A DNA stretch of 64,000 bases, from positions 15,128,501 through 15,192,500 of the forward strand of contig JAUCBN010000038.1 of the NCBI GenBank assembly GCA_035048815.1. The letters run 5' to 3'. Under the pieces are notes generated by a model that was not told the origin of the DNA, ran no database searches, and was given only the letters and a program-made list of their open reading frames with translations. Position numbers and translations under genes: made by a program. Source of the DNA: Abelmoschus esculentus. Its lineage: Eukaryota > Streptophyta > Magnoliopsida > Malvales > Malvaceae. Shown piece by piece: positions 35,446-47,760 of the stretch (position 1 is its first letter; every line of letters starts with the position of its first letter).

Positions 35446-35706
35446 CTATAGAAAACTGCTAGCCCTAATCCCCAAATTGGTCAACTCATGTAGCAGACGT
35501 ACGATAGCTTCTCCATGCTCTTGCTCGATGTTCGTCTGCTTCAGAAGAGTTATAGCTTCTCTCGACAATATCTGTACATAAGATACGGCGCTTCTGACCT
35601 TTGAAGTTGACCAACTCATTATTCTGATTCTAAATGGTACACTGCGCTGCTTCATACTTGGTCTTCCATGCTCCTCCTCTTGACGGCAAGCTATCACCTT
35701 TCTCAT
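35446..35706 (-). pseudogene. Second gag-like fragment inside the Ogre-like element
   Basis: An 86-residue open stretch on the element strand (YVQILSREAITLLKQTNIEQ then EHGEAIVRLLHELTNLG), probably another piece of the same decayed protein as 34511-34879. No domain recognised. Confidence 0.35.
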
Positions 35707-36566
35707 ACTGAACTGCTTCTGACCATGTCTAGACTTCCGTATTATCTTTGCCTATAATGATCCCTTCTGACATTTTTGGATACTTCTAACTTTACTGTTT
35801 TCCGAATTAATACCCATGCAAATGATATGCCAAGTAAATATAAAATGCATAAAAGGATCAAAAAACGAAAACAGAAAGAAAATGTGTTAGTATGACGAAT
35901 ACAAAGATAAAATAAGATAATAAAAAGGTGCTTAAAAAATAACCATAAAGCAGTTCATAATGCAAGGAAAATTAACCAGAGAACAAGCTAAATTGCATAA
36001 AAATAACCAGAGAGCATGCTAAATTGTATAAAAATAACCAGAGAGCAGGTTAAATTGCATAAAATAACCAGAGAGCATGTTAACAGAGAAATCCTAAGTT
36101 TGGCGGCATTTCGGCAGCATACCGCCTTATCTTATGGTCCCTGTCTGGCTCTAGAAAGGGTAGGTTTCTACCATATATGCGGTTTTTGGTCTAGACACTG
36201 GGTTCCCGAACTGTCGTTATACACTACTGCGATGATAAGACATCGATTCGGTGGTATAGGTCCCTTACAACGGAGGTGAAGACCCCACGATGCGTAAGGT
36301 TAGTATATCGGAAGCAGATAAAAATCCGAAACTCGGAGCTGGAGAGCATCACGTCGGATAATATCTAACTCCCACTTAAGGGTAAAAGCTCGGGTTGAGA
36401 GCTTATGCATGAATGACAAGATATATCACCAAAGTAAAAAGTTATCCTCATTCAAACAATATTTATTTAACAATAAAGAATTAAGTTCATATCTATCTTC
36501 AAAATGCCGAAATGTCACGTAAAATTTAAAAAAATTAGACCTGACTCACAAAAAATAATTTTTTTA
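35707..36566 (-). other. Non-coding leader of the Ogre-like element
   Basis: No reading frame of note. Four units of aaccagagagcatgctaaat-type sequence tandemly repeat at about 35975-36085. Confidence 0.45.
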
Positions 36567-36586
36567 AGTCCCCAGCGGAGTCGCCA
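36567..36586 (-). other. Primer-binding site, tRNA-Arg type
   Basis: The minus strand reads tggcgactccgctggggact, starting three bases inside the 5' LTR. From memory this is complementary to the 3' end of a plant tRNA-Arg (…agcggagtcg-CCA). Arg primer sites are typical of the Ogre/Tat branch of Gypsy elements. Confidence 0.7.
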
Positions 36587-36589
36587 AGC

Positions 36590-38195
36590 TGTCGCGACCT
36601 CTTAAAAAACACGGATTTAAGTAAAAATAGCCTGGTGATTAATTTTGAAAAATCCGAACTTTATCGCTTTTAATCTTGAAAAAATCCAAATTTTAGAGAA
36701 AATATATAATTTAATTTTAAAAATTGGTTTGGAGTCACCACCGGCCACTTTGGTAGGCCAGACACCATAAAACAAACCAGAGATTCATTAAAAAAAACTT
36801 TTGGGTTCGGGAATCGGTTACGTGTAAGGACGACCCTTACAAACGCCCAAAAAATTCGGTACCTATTTAATTCCACGTGGCATTTTGATATTTTGAAGAT
36901 AGATATTAATTTAATTCTCCATTGTTAATCAAACATTATTTGAATTGAGGATATCCTTTTGATTTAGAAATTACATCACCTTTAAACTTGGGTTGAACGA
37001 GACGTCCTATAGATAGGAAACCTCACCCAAATTCAAAGGAATGTAACTTCCGCCTCAAAAGGTTAAAATAAAATGCATGATCGTTTTTATCTTGTTCATT
37101 TAAAGTTCTAATCCTACAAAGGCTCCATTAATTAAGTATTAAAACCTAAGTTACTAATGTCGCTAGTTGTTTAGCTATCAATTTTATTTAATACTAAGCT
37201 TAAGTTATCTTATCAAAATTCTAGGTTTTTTAATAGCACATGAATTCAGTACCAAGGTACACTCTTTAGGCTAACATCATGGTACGTCAAAACATCGGCC
37301 TCTCAGGGTATCCGAGGTATAAGATCCAAATACTATCGTTACTAATTATCTCCCTATTTAATTAATTAATTAAAGCGTCTAGTCCTAGAAGGTTCTAAAT
37401 TAATTAACTAACTGAAAATTAAATGTCAACTTAGACAAATATACTACATGCTTTAAAAGATGCTAAAATAATAAATAAATAAAAGCAATTAAATGAAATT
37501 AAAAAAAAACAATAAAGATAACAAAAGAGATAATTTATTTTTATTAGAGACATAAGGGCTCGAGTTACAATATGAGTGATTAAATTAAAAGGGTTCGAAA
37601 GTCCAATCTAAAGGTATTGGTAACGTGATTGAGAAGTTCAACCCATTATAGTATTACCGTCACAATTAAACCATACAATTATGATGCATAAGACAAATGC
37701 ACATTTTCCACATGTATGATATAACCATTTTGCAATGAACAATCAATTAAGAAATGGTAATTACCTTGTTGTACGGGTCTGAACCATTCCACAGTTTGCA
37801 AATCAAAGACATGCAAACCCTTGAAACAAGTGACATGTGAACCACCAAAAAGAATAAGATGATAAGGCTCTGGTTTGGAACCCCTCCAAATGCAAGCCCC
37901 GAATGCTCCCAAGTCTCTCTCTCTCCTCTTCGTTTTGTTATGGACCCCCCTTTTAAACTTGAAATCCTCCTCTTTTTATAGGATTCAAACTCAGACTTTT
38001 GATTGAAATAGGAAACTCCAAACAAAATTCAAATCCTTACAAACACTCCACCAAATCCCCAACTCCCCCAAAATCTTATCTCAATTTCTCTTTTCTGTTT
38101 TTTATTTTATTTTTTATTTTTTGATTATTATTTTATTATACTTTTTATTTTGTTTTTAATTTTTTATTATTTAATGTTGAAAATTCGTGATAACG
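36590..38195 (-). repeat. LTR copy 3 (5' LTR), 1606 bp
   Basis: Same ends and content as copy 1; the last base is changed (cgtgataacg). Followed by target duplication gatgt. Confidence 0.88.
37765..37912 (-). pseudogene. Captured Kelch exon fragment, LTR copy 3
   Basis: Same Kelch fragment as in the other two LTR copies, with a few substitutions (HLILFGGSHVTCF). It also ends at the gtaatt donor-like site. Confidence 0.6.
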
Positions 38196-38200
38196 GATGT

Positions 38201-39100
38201 AATTTCCTCAGGCAGCGGTTTAGCCAAATTCCTCGGGCAGTAGTGAAATATAAAGTTTGTAAAAGAATTCCTATTATTATAGTTTTTTTTTTAGGTTTTC
38301 GGACGAATATAGTTAATATTTTTACATATAAAAATAAGTTACGCAATATAAAATTTAAAGAATTTTACATTAATCTATAACTATTTATTGAGTGAAATGG
38401 ATGAATAAGATTAACAATAGAAAATACAAAGATTATCACTTAAAAAATAAGAAAATAATCTTAATAATTCAATAGTTTTAATTCTTAAATTACCTAAAAT
38501 TCATCATACTTATTAATCAAAGGAATATGATATGTGCTTAAGAATGTTCGAATCTAAATTTTTATAAAATTTATATCGATAATTATATCAATTGAATTAA
38601 AAACTCGAAAAAAATACATCTCCATAATACCTTGGTTAACAATAATTTAAAACCTAGTTATTCTTGTCAACTTTCCTAAGTGCATTGCTAAGTTTCCCAT
38701 GTGCCGAAAACAGTAACAATCTTTAACATTCAAGGAAATATAGGACATGCACGCATCTTATGTTGGAAGACAATTTTTATAAAAAATAGATTCATATTTA
38801 TTTTTTATTCTATAAATAAATATTGTAAAAGTGAACGATAATCGGTTGATATAGTGAGATGCAGTATTATATCTTATAAGTAATATTATACATTTGAATT
38901 CTAACACTATAAATAAAACACTAAATTAAAAAATCTATTTATCTTAAATTTTTATAAAAAAAATCGACATTCGACTAATAAATCTAATATCGCTAATTAA
39001 ACTAAAAAATATTGACAAGGTCATTTAACCCTTTGAAATATGAGGCATTTCCCATGCTTTAACATGTTATATTTTCATCTAGAGTGTAAAAACGGGGAGA
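38201..39100. other. AT-rich intergenic DNA
   Basis: No gene seen. The first 50 bases may be the continuation of the LINE remnant interrupted at 31065, but they are too short to prove it. Confidence 0.3.
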
Positions 39101-39300
39101 TTATTAGGTGAGATTTATTCACCACGTCATCCATGGTCCAAGTAATTAGGACCGTTGATCTTTAAATAATCACCTAATAACTACCCACTCATTAAGTACA
39201 TATAGGAAAGAGGTGATAATTCATTTAGAAAAAAATTAAGATCAACAGTCCTGATTAATTGGGACTATGGATGATGTGGTGAATAGGGTTCACCTAATAA
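39101..39300. mobile_element. MITE, ttattaggtgaacc family, 200 bp
   Basis: Best copy of the family: ttattaggtg at the left and cacctaataa at the right, with inverted arms of about 50 bases that both include the tattcaccac.tcatccat.gtcc block. Confidence 0.85.
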
Positions 39301-39489
39301 TTTTTTTGTGAAAATGACCCCTTTAGGGATCTATATATCTTCCTCGTAATTTATTTATCATTCATTCTTAGAAGGATGAAAATTGTTTATCTTTCATTGT
39401 GTGTTTTTATTATTATTTTAAAATAATGAGTTTAAGGTGAATGGTTGTAGTTAAGGTTTAAACAAATAAGAATAACGTGTATCTTTAGA

Positions 39490-39746
39490 GAGATAATTTT
39501 ATGGACCGGTTCCACCACATCATTTATGGTCCCTAACCACTAAAAAATATCATTTAATTTTTATTTTTCATATCATATTTCCTTTCCTAATTAATTTTTA
39601 TTGAACCACCCACTACCTATCTATATGGTAATAAAAAAAAAAGAAGATTCACTCTTAAAAAAATGACATGGAAAATATAAAAATTAGTTTGCAATTTTGG
39701 TTAGGGACCATAAATGACGTGATAGAACCGATCTATAAAATAAGTT
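39490..39746. mobile_element. Related MITE, about 257 bp
   Basis: Arms at 39497-39538 and 39690-39740 are inverted copies (catttatggtccctaacc and ggttagggaccataaatg, then cggttc/gaaccg). It shares the ca(c/t)cac.tcat..atggtcc block with the ttattaggtg family but has different outer ends. Confidence 0.75.
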
Positions 39747-40058
39747 CTCATATTTTTGGGCGTATAGTTTAAGGTTTAAAATATAAAAAGTTATGGTTAA
39801 AATTTAAATTTTTAAATTTTTTTAAGATAAATCATACATAAATAAGAGTCTTAGAAATATATTAAACTTAGTGCGAAAAGAATAAGAGCTCGGCTTACAT
39901 CTAATTAGTTTAGTGGGAGAAAACACTAATCTTTTTAAAGTAAAATCAAAAGTTTGAATCTTAATATTATAAATAAAATAAATTAAATTAAAAAATCATC
40001 TTTGTAATAGATCTCCCGTTACTATATCTGAATTGAACAACCAATAAATTAGAAATGA

Positions 40059-40061
<3 letters not shown>

Positions 40062-40096
<35 letters not shown>

Positions 40097-40129
40097 GAAA
40101 TTGATTATATATATATATATATATATATA
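40062..40129. repeat. Paired (TA)n microsatellites
   Basis: Two (TA)n tracts at about 40062-40091 and 40105-40129 are separated by ttaaaagaaattga. Confidence 0.9.
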
Positions 40130-40794
40130 AACTCTCACTTTGATAAAAGCAGCTATTTATTTCACCAAAGAAAATCGCTCGGGATTACATCTCATTAGTT
40201 CATTTATAAAATTATTTATTAGTTTGCGAATAGAACAATTAGGTTGAAATAATCGTTTTTATAATATTTTTATAATATTCAATTTAAATTAATTAATTAA
40301 TTTATCAAAAATTTAGAGAATTTAACACCGTGTAACTTGACCATATCCCTTAAAGAGATATCAAATTACACAAAATAAATTTTTTGAAGTTTCATACATT
40401 TTTGGATCGCTAGATGACTGAAACAGATAACTTAAATTAATTCTTTACTTTTTTTCTAAATGATAATCTTCACATAATCAACCGTTGATCTGAGTCATCC
40501 GTTTTTATCATTTAATGATCCCAAAAACGTATAAAACTTAAAGAGTTTACTTGAGTCATCCATTATTCACAAAAGTAAAATCAACTATGATACTCATCAT
40601 TTTGAGTCTTTACTTGAGTTCGACATGAGACATTAACAAGTAAAGTTGAGCAAAGTTAAACCTGACTTGATAAGTTCACAAACATCTCGTTATTTTTTTA
40701 TTGGTTTTTTATTTAGTTACAGTGATTACAGTAGTATTTGTTTTAGAGTATATACTCTCAACAATTGGACGTTAATCGCTCTATCACTGTGCTG

Positions 40795-40862
40795 ATAGTA
40801 TTGGTGTTCGAACCCATGACCTCCAGGAACAACAATTGTTCTTTCAACCGATGAAAATTATA
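40795..40862 (-). repeat. Possible tRNA-derived SINE relic
   Basis: The minus strand has a B-box-like gggttcgaacacc (40803-40815) about 35 bases after a weak A-box-like region around 40850. No tail or target duplication identified. Confidence 0.3.
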
Positions 40863-42193
40863 GTGAACCTAACGAATAACAAGTTTTTTAACAAGCACGA
40901 GTCTAACAAAATTTTATCAAACTTATCAAGTTTCAAATAAAACCGAATCAAACAGTTTTTCAACAAACATCATTTAACTCGCGACTAACTCACTCAATAA
41001 ACACTCCTAAAAATATTTTTTCAGATTATTACAAATAATAATTAAAATCTCTAAATTTGAATATTCTAAAAGTATGTACAAATAAAACCTCATATCCTCC
41101 ATTACTGTACCACCCTGCAACATTTATTGTCCTCCTAGTCCTTGACCTATAAGTTAATGTATGTATCAATACGATCGTGAGGTTTGCTTTCCAGTATGTA
41201 CACAGCTTGCATAGAGAGACGGAGAATTTCATCAAGTATGTAATTTTAAAAGAAATTAAAATTAGAGTAATAATGAATTATATTTTTAAAGATTTAATTT
41301 AAGGTTTATATGTTTAGTTTAGAGTTTATGTTACACGGGGTTTATTATAGTATTTAAAATTTATGGTTTATAATTTTAGTTTGAGTTTTAGGGTTTAAGA
41401 TTTAGAATTTTAATTTAATATAACAAATTTACTTGTATAAGAAATCTTGATTTAATCAAGGTTTTGGTCTTTTTATCGTATTAAAATTGCAAGTTTTATG
41501 TTATTAATTGGATATAATTTATATTTTTTATCGATAATCAATTAGTTTAACTAATAAGTTGATTCAAATGGTAAGTAACTCGATTCTGCTTAAACAAATA
41601 TTAGGTTTGAGACGTTATGTATATAGAAAATCTCTGCTAGAAGACATACCCACCAAAACTAAATGTACGATACTGATCAACCCTAAAAATAAAAAATTAA
41701 TTATTTTAATAAAAAAAACACTAAATTTTTAAGTAACATCATAAATTTGAATTACTTATTATTAATGTGACCCATTGAGTTGAAAAACCCACTACAATAC
41801 TTTATCCAAATTATTAACAAATTGATTGAATTCAAATAATTATACCAAATTACTGTTATATGTTTATATAGTGATAATAATTTATAATTTCTAAAGGGAC
41901 CAAACTAGTAATTTACCCTATGTTGAGCGCATGCCCCTGCTGCCTCCATGCATATATTATTCGTAGCAACATCGGATGTGTTTGTAGTATATTATATGCT
42001 AATTTTATGTTTAGGGTTTGTAATTTGAATTTAAATTTTTTATTAAAAAATAACATGTTTTATTATCACATTTAATCTTAAATAATAGATGTTTTTATAT
42101 AAAATAATAATAATTATTACTGATCTTAATTCTTAGGTTTCATGTCTGAATGAACATGGAATCAAACAAAACAAATATAAAACATTCTCTCTT

Positions 42194-43176
42194 TCAACGA
42201 GCCGTGCATTCCTTGGGAAGTCCCTGAGGAAAACGTTTGGTATCGGAACAATAATTGTAAATCATGTAATTCTTATGAACCCATCGGAGACGACGTTGGC
42301 TGCCGATATCGAGTTCTTGCGACAGCCAAGAGTTACGAGAGGGACAAGATGACTGGCCGTAAGACCAGACACATGCATCGGCTTGGTAGGTCCTGTAAGA
42401 AGCAGTGAACGGGGACTGGCTCCAGTCCGTCTTAATAAGACCACCTCGAGTGGCCCAATCGTCGGCGTTCCAAAGACTCGAGTACACCCTCATCGGCTGA
42501 CTTTTCGGGAACGGAACGCCGATCGGTTCCATGTTCTTGAACTCTCTGATCGGAGTTCCGTCGACGGAGAAGCTGTCAACATTTGAAAACAAATCAGAAT
42601 CAGAATCAAACCATGAAACACAAAAAACTCAATCCGTGTGACCTTACATGATACGTTGAGGGTTCCAGAGAAGAGAGTAGGTATGAAAATCCTTGGTGGG
42701 ATCGAACCAGAGACGGAACTGCTGTTCCCGGTCGCCTTTCCCGCCGCAATACACATTTGTATGAACCGTGTATGGTTCGCCGGAGAGGTTCCCCAAGAAC
42801 TCAAAGTCTATTTCGTCCCAAGTCGTCCCTTGTGAACGAAGCTGTTCAGCAAACACAGTTCATTTCAGTTCCAAAAACAGAAGACAAATCTCAGTTCGAT
42901 TTCATTACAACAACTTACATAGTATGTAGTTACAGTTCCGGCAGAGTTTCCCGGAACCAGCTTTATGTTCATGTCTATCTTCCCAAAGAGATACTCATTT
43001 TTTGATTGGAAACCTGAGCCGGAGAATTTGTCGAGTGTGAGAGTAAGAAGTTGTCCGTTCTCCGTAATCTTTCCCCGACCATCTCCCCATGTAACAGCTA
43101 TGTCTTGGTTGAAGTTGGCAGCATAAGCAACTAAAACAAAGGTGATTAAGACAGAGATTAGCAAAGCAATCTTCAT
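42194..43176 (-). CDS. XTH: Xyloglucan endotransglucosylase/hydrolase, gene 1
   Basis: GH16 enzyme of the cell wall that cuts xyloglucan and re-ligates it (or hydrolyses it) during wall growth. Three exons on the minus strand: 42919-43176, 42648-42841 and 42572-42194; 831 nt, 276 residues, normal for the family. The signal peptide is the first 19 residues (ending VLVAYA before ANFNQ). Catalytic WDEIDFEFLGN is at 94-104, with nucleophile Glu96 and acid/base Glu100, and an N-glycosylation site at Asn104 (NLS). The C-terminal XET domain has the usual four Cys and ends FPQGLPKEC. Start chosen at the Met before the signal peptide. It appears intact. Sequence style is closest to the XTH22-25 group, from memory. 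Exons 1-2 and intron 1 are almost identical to the gene at 51171. Confidence 0.95.
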
Positions 43177-43229
43177 GTTTTTTGTTGGTTTTTGCTCTTT
43201 GTTTTGTATGTTGTGTAATGTTGAGTTTG

Positions 43230-43237
43230 TATAAATA
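43230..43237 (-). promoter_or_regulatory. TATA box, XTH gene 1
   Basis: The minus strand reads ctatttatacaaac. TATTTATA lies 54 bases upstream of the ATG, implying a leader of about 25-30 nt. Confidence 0.65.
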
Positions 43238-43357
43238 GGTGAGGAGATGGTGTTTGTAAGTTTGGTTCGAATGAAATTAAAGTTGTAACCAGCTGTGAAA
43301 TTAAATGATCGAGAACTGGTCCAAATCTAATGAGATCGATGGCTGTTGCTCGAAAAA

Positions 43358-43554
43358 TTATTAGGTGAACCTTATTCATCACGTCATCTGTGGTCTCAAT
43401 CAATCATGATCGTTTATCTTAATATTTTTAAGATAAATCATCACTTTTTTTACATGTAATTAATGGGTGAGTAATTATTAGATAATTATTTAAAAATAAA
43501 CGATTTTAATTACTTGGACTTAAAATAACGTGATGAACAGAATTTATCTAATAA
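43358..43554. mobile_element. MITE, ttattaggtgaacc family, 197 bp
   Basis: Left end ttattaggtgaaccttattc, right end gaatttatctaataa; inverted arms with cacgtcat / acgtgatg. It sits about 120 bp upstream of the TATA box of XTH gene 1. Confidence 0.8.
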
Positions 43555-44386
43555 TCTCTGCTATTACCGGGTTACATACATGCAAGTAATGTTTAATGGT
43601 TTTGGTGAAGCATTTCTATGTGATTATATTTAGGGAAAATCTATTGGTATCGACAAATTTAATTTTGTAATTTGATTTATGAAAAAATTATTTATTTTTA
43701 ATTTGATTCATACTTTTATAAATTAATTTTAATTCAAATAAATTAATTTATAAAATAAAAATCTAAGTAATTAAAAATTTGTAGTAATTAGTGAAATAAT
43801 TTACACTTATCTTAAACGATCCCTCTCCCTTTATTCATCAATTCAATGTACACGTAATTTGTCAACTCAATTAATTCACTCAGTATTTTTATTAAATCCA
43901 TTATTTTTTTATTATGTCTTTATTAACATCCTAATTTAAAATAATACGTTTAGGGTTTATGACTGTAGGTTATAGGATTATAGTTAAGATTTAAGAAATT
44001 AGGGTTATAATTTAAATTTAAATTTTTAAAATAATTTTGAAAATTGAATAAACTTAAGAATTAATATATTTGTCGGAATTAACTCTAAAATTTAGATAAT
44101 AAATATGATGAAGTATATTAATTCAAGTTGTGTAATCTACATGTTGATTGATGTGATTTTTTTATATATTAATAATTCTAAACTTTAAAACATGTTTATC
44201 TTCTAGTAATTAATATTGATTAGGTCATTTTTCTCTCCAGCTGTTTCAGTAATGAAATGATGAGTTGGTTACATAACAAAGTTGTGGTGATGTTAACAGT
44301 GGCTTCTTTTTGAAAAAATTGCTAAGTCACATTTAATGCTTTATAAGTTTAGTTGTATCAATTTAACGAGAGATTTCAGTAAAAAA
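43555..44386. other. AT-rich intergenic DNA
   Basis: No gene or bounded element seen. Confidence 0.3.
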
Positions 44387-44672
44387 ATATGATATTTATT
44401 TTAAAGTGTTGTTTGTCGTCGTTTTTTCAACGAGCGTTGAAAAGCTAAACAGAAAAACAATAACAAATATATCAAGATTTGAAGTTCAACGGACGTTACC
44501 CACTTGAGTTTACGTCTTAAACAGTCGTTTATCCACGGTTAAAAAATTTAATTTTTATCCAAACGGGTATCGTTGGCCAACGAGCTTTTACCCTTCGATG
44601 AAAACAAAATCTAAGAAGATTTGAGTTTAATTCATTTTATCTACAAAATCAGCTGGCTGCACAATGAGTAAT
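44387..44672 (+). repeat. Fragment of the hAT element's 5' region
   Basis: About 285 bases that recur at 46706-47006 inside the hAT element and, partly, at 48948-49117 (shared ttcaacgagcgttgaaa, cttaaacagtcgttta and caaaatcagctgg). No terminal end is present here. Confidence 0.75.
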
Positions 44673-46019
44673 GGGATTTATTAATTTGTTCATATTTAAG
44701 TCGACTCGAAATAGAATTTTATTTGATTTATTATTCGATAAACTCGTTAGAGTTTTTATCTTATTTTTAAAATTGTATATATAAAATTTAATAGTATTAT
44801 ATAGAACTTAATATAAATATAAATTAACAAATTTAATAAATAAAATATCAAAATAAATTTAACAAATTTAATAGTATTATATAGAACTTAATATAAACAT
44901 AAATTTAACAAATTTATTAGCCGCTCTCTCCTTTCTCTAAATTTTTTTTTGTTCTTAATCGTTCTTCACTTTAAACTTTTTCTTTGATCGGTGGTCGGCG
45001 ATCAATCCTAGTATTGGTTGTCGACCACCGGATCTATAAATCTATTATTTTTATTTTTAATTTTAATAAGAATCTCTGCTTTTATAGCACGTTTTCTATC
45101 CTTGTGACACGTTTTCTTCTGTCTTTGTGGCATGTTTTCGTTTTGTGGTTTGATTCATCTGCTCTTGTGGCACGTTGCAACATACTCTAGCGATCGATTG
45201 TTGTTTGCCGGTGGTTTGATTTATATGCTCTTGTGGTTTGATTCAATCGACGTTAGTTTCTGATTTATATTTCTGTCGGTGGTCTTTCGAAAAGTTATAT
45301 CCTCACTCCGGTTGATGGTTGTTTGCCGATGAAATCAATCTTGGGTAGCGATGCTTTTACATGACAGTTTTGATCATCTACAACTCCTTTTTCCTTCTTT
45401 ATGCGTCTCGTTTGGACAGAGACAAGGAGATTCAAGAAGCTTCTGAATTTTATTGGTATGCTTAATTCCATAAGAATTTAATTTCTTTGTTTTTTTGGGT
45501 TGTATAATGGTTGGATTGTTTAATCCAATTTTTCACTTCTTAAAGACGATGTAATTACAATTTTTTATAGATTTAATAAAATTCAGTAACATTTGTCAAA
45601 AAAATTATCAAAATAATGCATGAAATAATTTCAAAATGATAATCTATAAATACAATAATTTAATATATTTAAACAAAATCAATGAATTACTCACGAGTTT
45701 ATCAAGTTGAATTAGATATTATTCAATTTGGTTCATTCATGTCTTTAAAACAAGTTCAAATTTAAATCAAGTCAAATCAAGTTAAATATAGACTAAATTT
45801 TTACTAATCAAACTTAAACTAATACATGTAATTCTGAAATGTTCTATATTATTCATATTCATTAAGAATTTAGTATGCGACAAATAATTAAAACGATAAC
45901 ACAAATTAAGACATGTATAAAAGAAAAGTTTTAACATGTTTTAATATAACTTATTTCTATAAATAAAAGAAACGAACAATTTACTATATTAATAGAGAAT
46001 ATGAAGATTACGAATACAG
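44673..46019. other. Intergenic DNA
   Basis: No gene recognised. 44985-45420 is less AT-rich (cggtggtcgg, gtcgaccaccgg, repeated gctcttgtgg), but I see no domain in any frame. Confidence 0.3.
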
Positions 46020-46242
46020 GGATATAAATCGTCTACCTCTTTTTCATATCTCTATTCGTTTCTCTGTTTCAAATTAGAGGTTTAGGGTTTAAGGTTAGGG
46101 TTTATGAAATTATGGGTAGGGTGTATTTTTAGGGTTTAAGGTTTAGGGTTTAGGATATAGATAATAAGGGTCAGGGTTTAAAATTCAATTTTTTAGAAAA
46201 TTTCAATAGGAGGCATAATAAAGAGGTAGGAGACTTTTACCC
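46020..46242. mobile_element. Mutator-type MITE with telomere-like core, inverted copy
   Basis: Starts ggatataaatcgtctacctc and ends gaggtaggagacttttaccc, inverted ends. Flanked by gaatacag at 46012-46019 and 46243-46250. The core is a tttaggg-like degenerate array (46080-46190), opposite in orientation to the copy at 19187. Confidence 0.82.
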
Positions 46243-46258
46243 GAATACAGGATAAACT

Positions 46259-46558
46259 GGGTAAAAATCATTTATCTCTTTTTCATGTCTTCTTTCATGC
46301 CTCTTTTGAAAAAAAATAAAAATTAAATTTTCAACCATAACCTTATTTTATATATCCTAAACCCTACCCCCTAAAAAATACACCATACCCATAATTCCCA
46401 AAACCCTAACCACAATCTCTAACCTTAAACCTTACACCCTAAAAAATACACATACCTATAATTCCCTAAACCCTAACCACAATCCCTAACTTTAAACCCT
46501 AAACTTTTAACTTGAAACGAAGGCATGAAAGGATGCATGTGAAAGAGATAGATGATTT
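46259..46558. mobile_element. Mutator-type MITE, interrupted by the hAT element
   Basis: Starts gggtaaaaatcatttatctc after ggataaact (46250-46258). Its core has two ccctaaa-rich blocks, and it reaches gagatagatgattt where the hAT begins. Its last bases appear to be 50089-50094, followed by ggataacct (50095-50103), an 8-of-9 match to the left duplication. Confidence 0.7.
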
Positions 46559-47006
46559 TAAGGGTGTTCAAAAATACTTGACCTGATTCGACTACCCGAT
46601 TACCCGAACCTAAATAATCGGGTATTTACCCGAAAAAAATTTCTTACTCAGGTCGGGCCTGGGTCATGAAATTAAAAAATTCCGGATACCCGATTATTTT
46701 CGGGTAAAAAATATGATATTTATTTTAAGTGTTGTTTGTCGTTGTTTCTTCAACGAGCGTTGAAACACCAAACAAAGAAGCAGCGACAAACATGCCATGA
46801 TTTGAAGCTTAACGGATATTACCCACTTGATTTTACGTCTTAAACAGTCGTTTATCTACGATTAAAAAATTTATTTTTTACCAAAATGGGTGTTGCAGGC
46901 CAACGAGCTCTTACCCCGTCGATGAAAATAAGACGTTAAAAGATTTGAGATTAATTCGATTTGTCTACAAAATCAGCTGGATGCACAATGAGTAATGGGA
47001 TTTATG

Positions 47007-47760
47007 TAAAGGGCTTATTAACTTACTAAACAAAGGGCCTACCATATATTAATTTTATTATATCTTAAATCAAATCGAATTAGGTTAGTTATATATAATA
47101 TAAACATTAAAATATGATATAACATATAAATAATTTTAAATATGATATAATATTTGTTAACTTGTATTATGTTAACTATTAATATATTATGTTAATAATT
47201 TTAAGGAGAATATCACAAATTTGATGGAAACATTGATTTAGAAAACTTTATATATAGACTCTTCATGTTATTGTTATATAGAAGTTCTTCATGTTATTGT
47301 TAGAAACAAGACAAAAGCTTGGACTAGACAACCTGGGTGTGCCCATGGCTAGCTATAGTTGACTTATTTTAAAGTTAAAGATGGGCCTTGAGTTTTGGGG
47401 TCTTAGAACTTGGACTTCTAAAATGACAGTTTTTTATACTTTTCTGATTTAATTTCCAACATACACTATAGAATTAAACACCCTTTTTATGGAGTTGTAG
47501 ACCCTTTCTGGTTGCAACCTTTAATTTATTCTGGATTAATTCTGTCATAATCACCATATGATTTCTGAAAATTGTAACTCTTCAAAAATTTTGAATAACA
47601 GATTAATTTTGTAATTAATCATGTTTCCTGCTTGAACACTATAAAATGAAGCCTCTTGCTCCTATCTCAACACCTTGAAAAACATAAAAAATTCTCTAGC
47701 CAGATTCTTGATAGTGTTCTGTTTCTATAAAGTTTGTCGTTGCAGTCAAAGTTGCATTGC
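47007..47760. other. Interior of hAT element, unassigned
   Basis: No coding domain seen. 47297 (tgttagaaacaagac) onward, with ctataaaatg at 47639-47648, looks like a broken retrotransposon LTR, without a second copy to prove it. Confidence 0.3.

Larger units (their letters stand above)
31070..38195 (-). mobile_element. Ogre/Tat-like LTR retrotransposon with an internal inverted third LTR
   Basis: The 5' LTR is 36590-38195 and the 3' LTR 31070-32680, both minus-strand. Flanks gatat (31065-31069) and gatgt (38196-38200) are 5-bp target duplications with one mismatch. A tRNA-Arg type primer site follows the 5' LTR and a purine tract precedes the 3' LTR. The interior has only coiled-coil gag-like pieces and no pol, and a third LTR (32887-34494) sits inverted inside. 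It is a non-autonomous, rearranged element. Confidence 0.82.
39747..42193. other. AT-rich intergenic DNA
   Basis: No gene seen. Contains the TA microsatellites at 40062-40129, a possible SINE relic at 40795-40862, and ttagggttta-type words at 41340-41410. Confidence 0.35.

Noticed and set aside
44985..45420. Less AT-rich stretch as a possible exon
   Set aside because: No frame longer than about 70 residues, no splice-consistent series and no recognisable motif.
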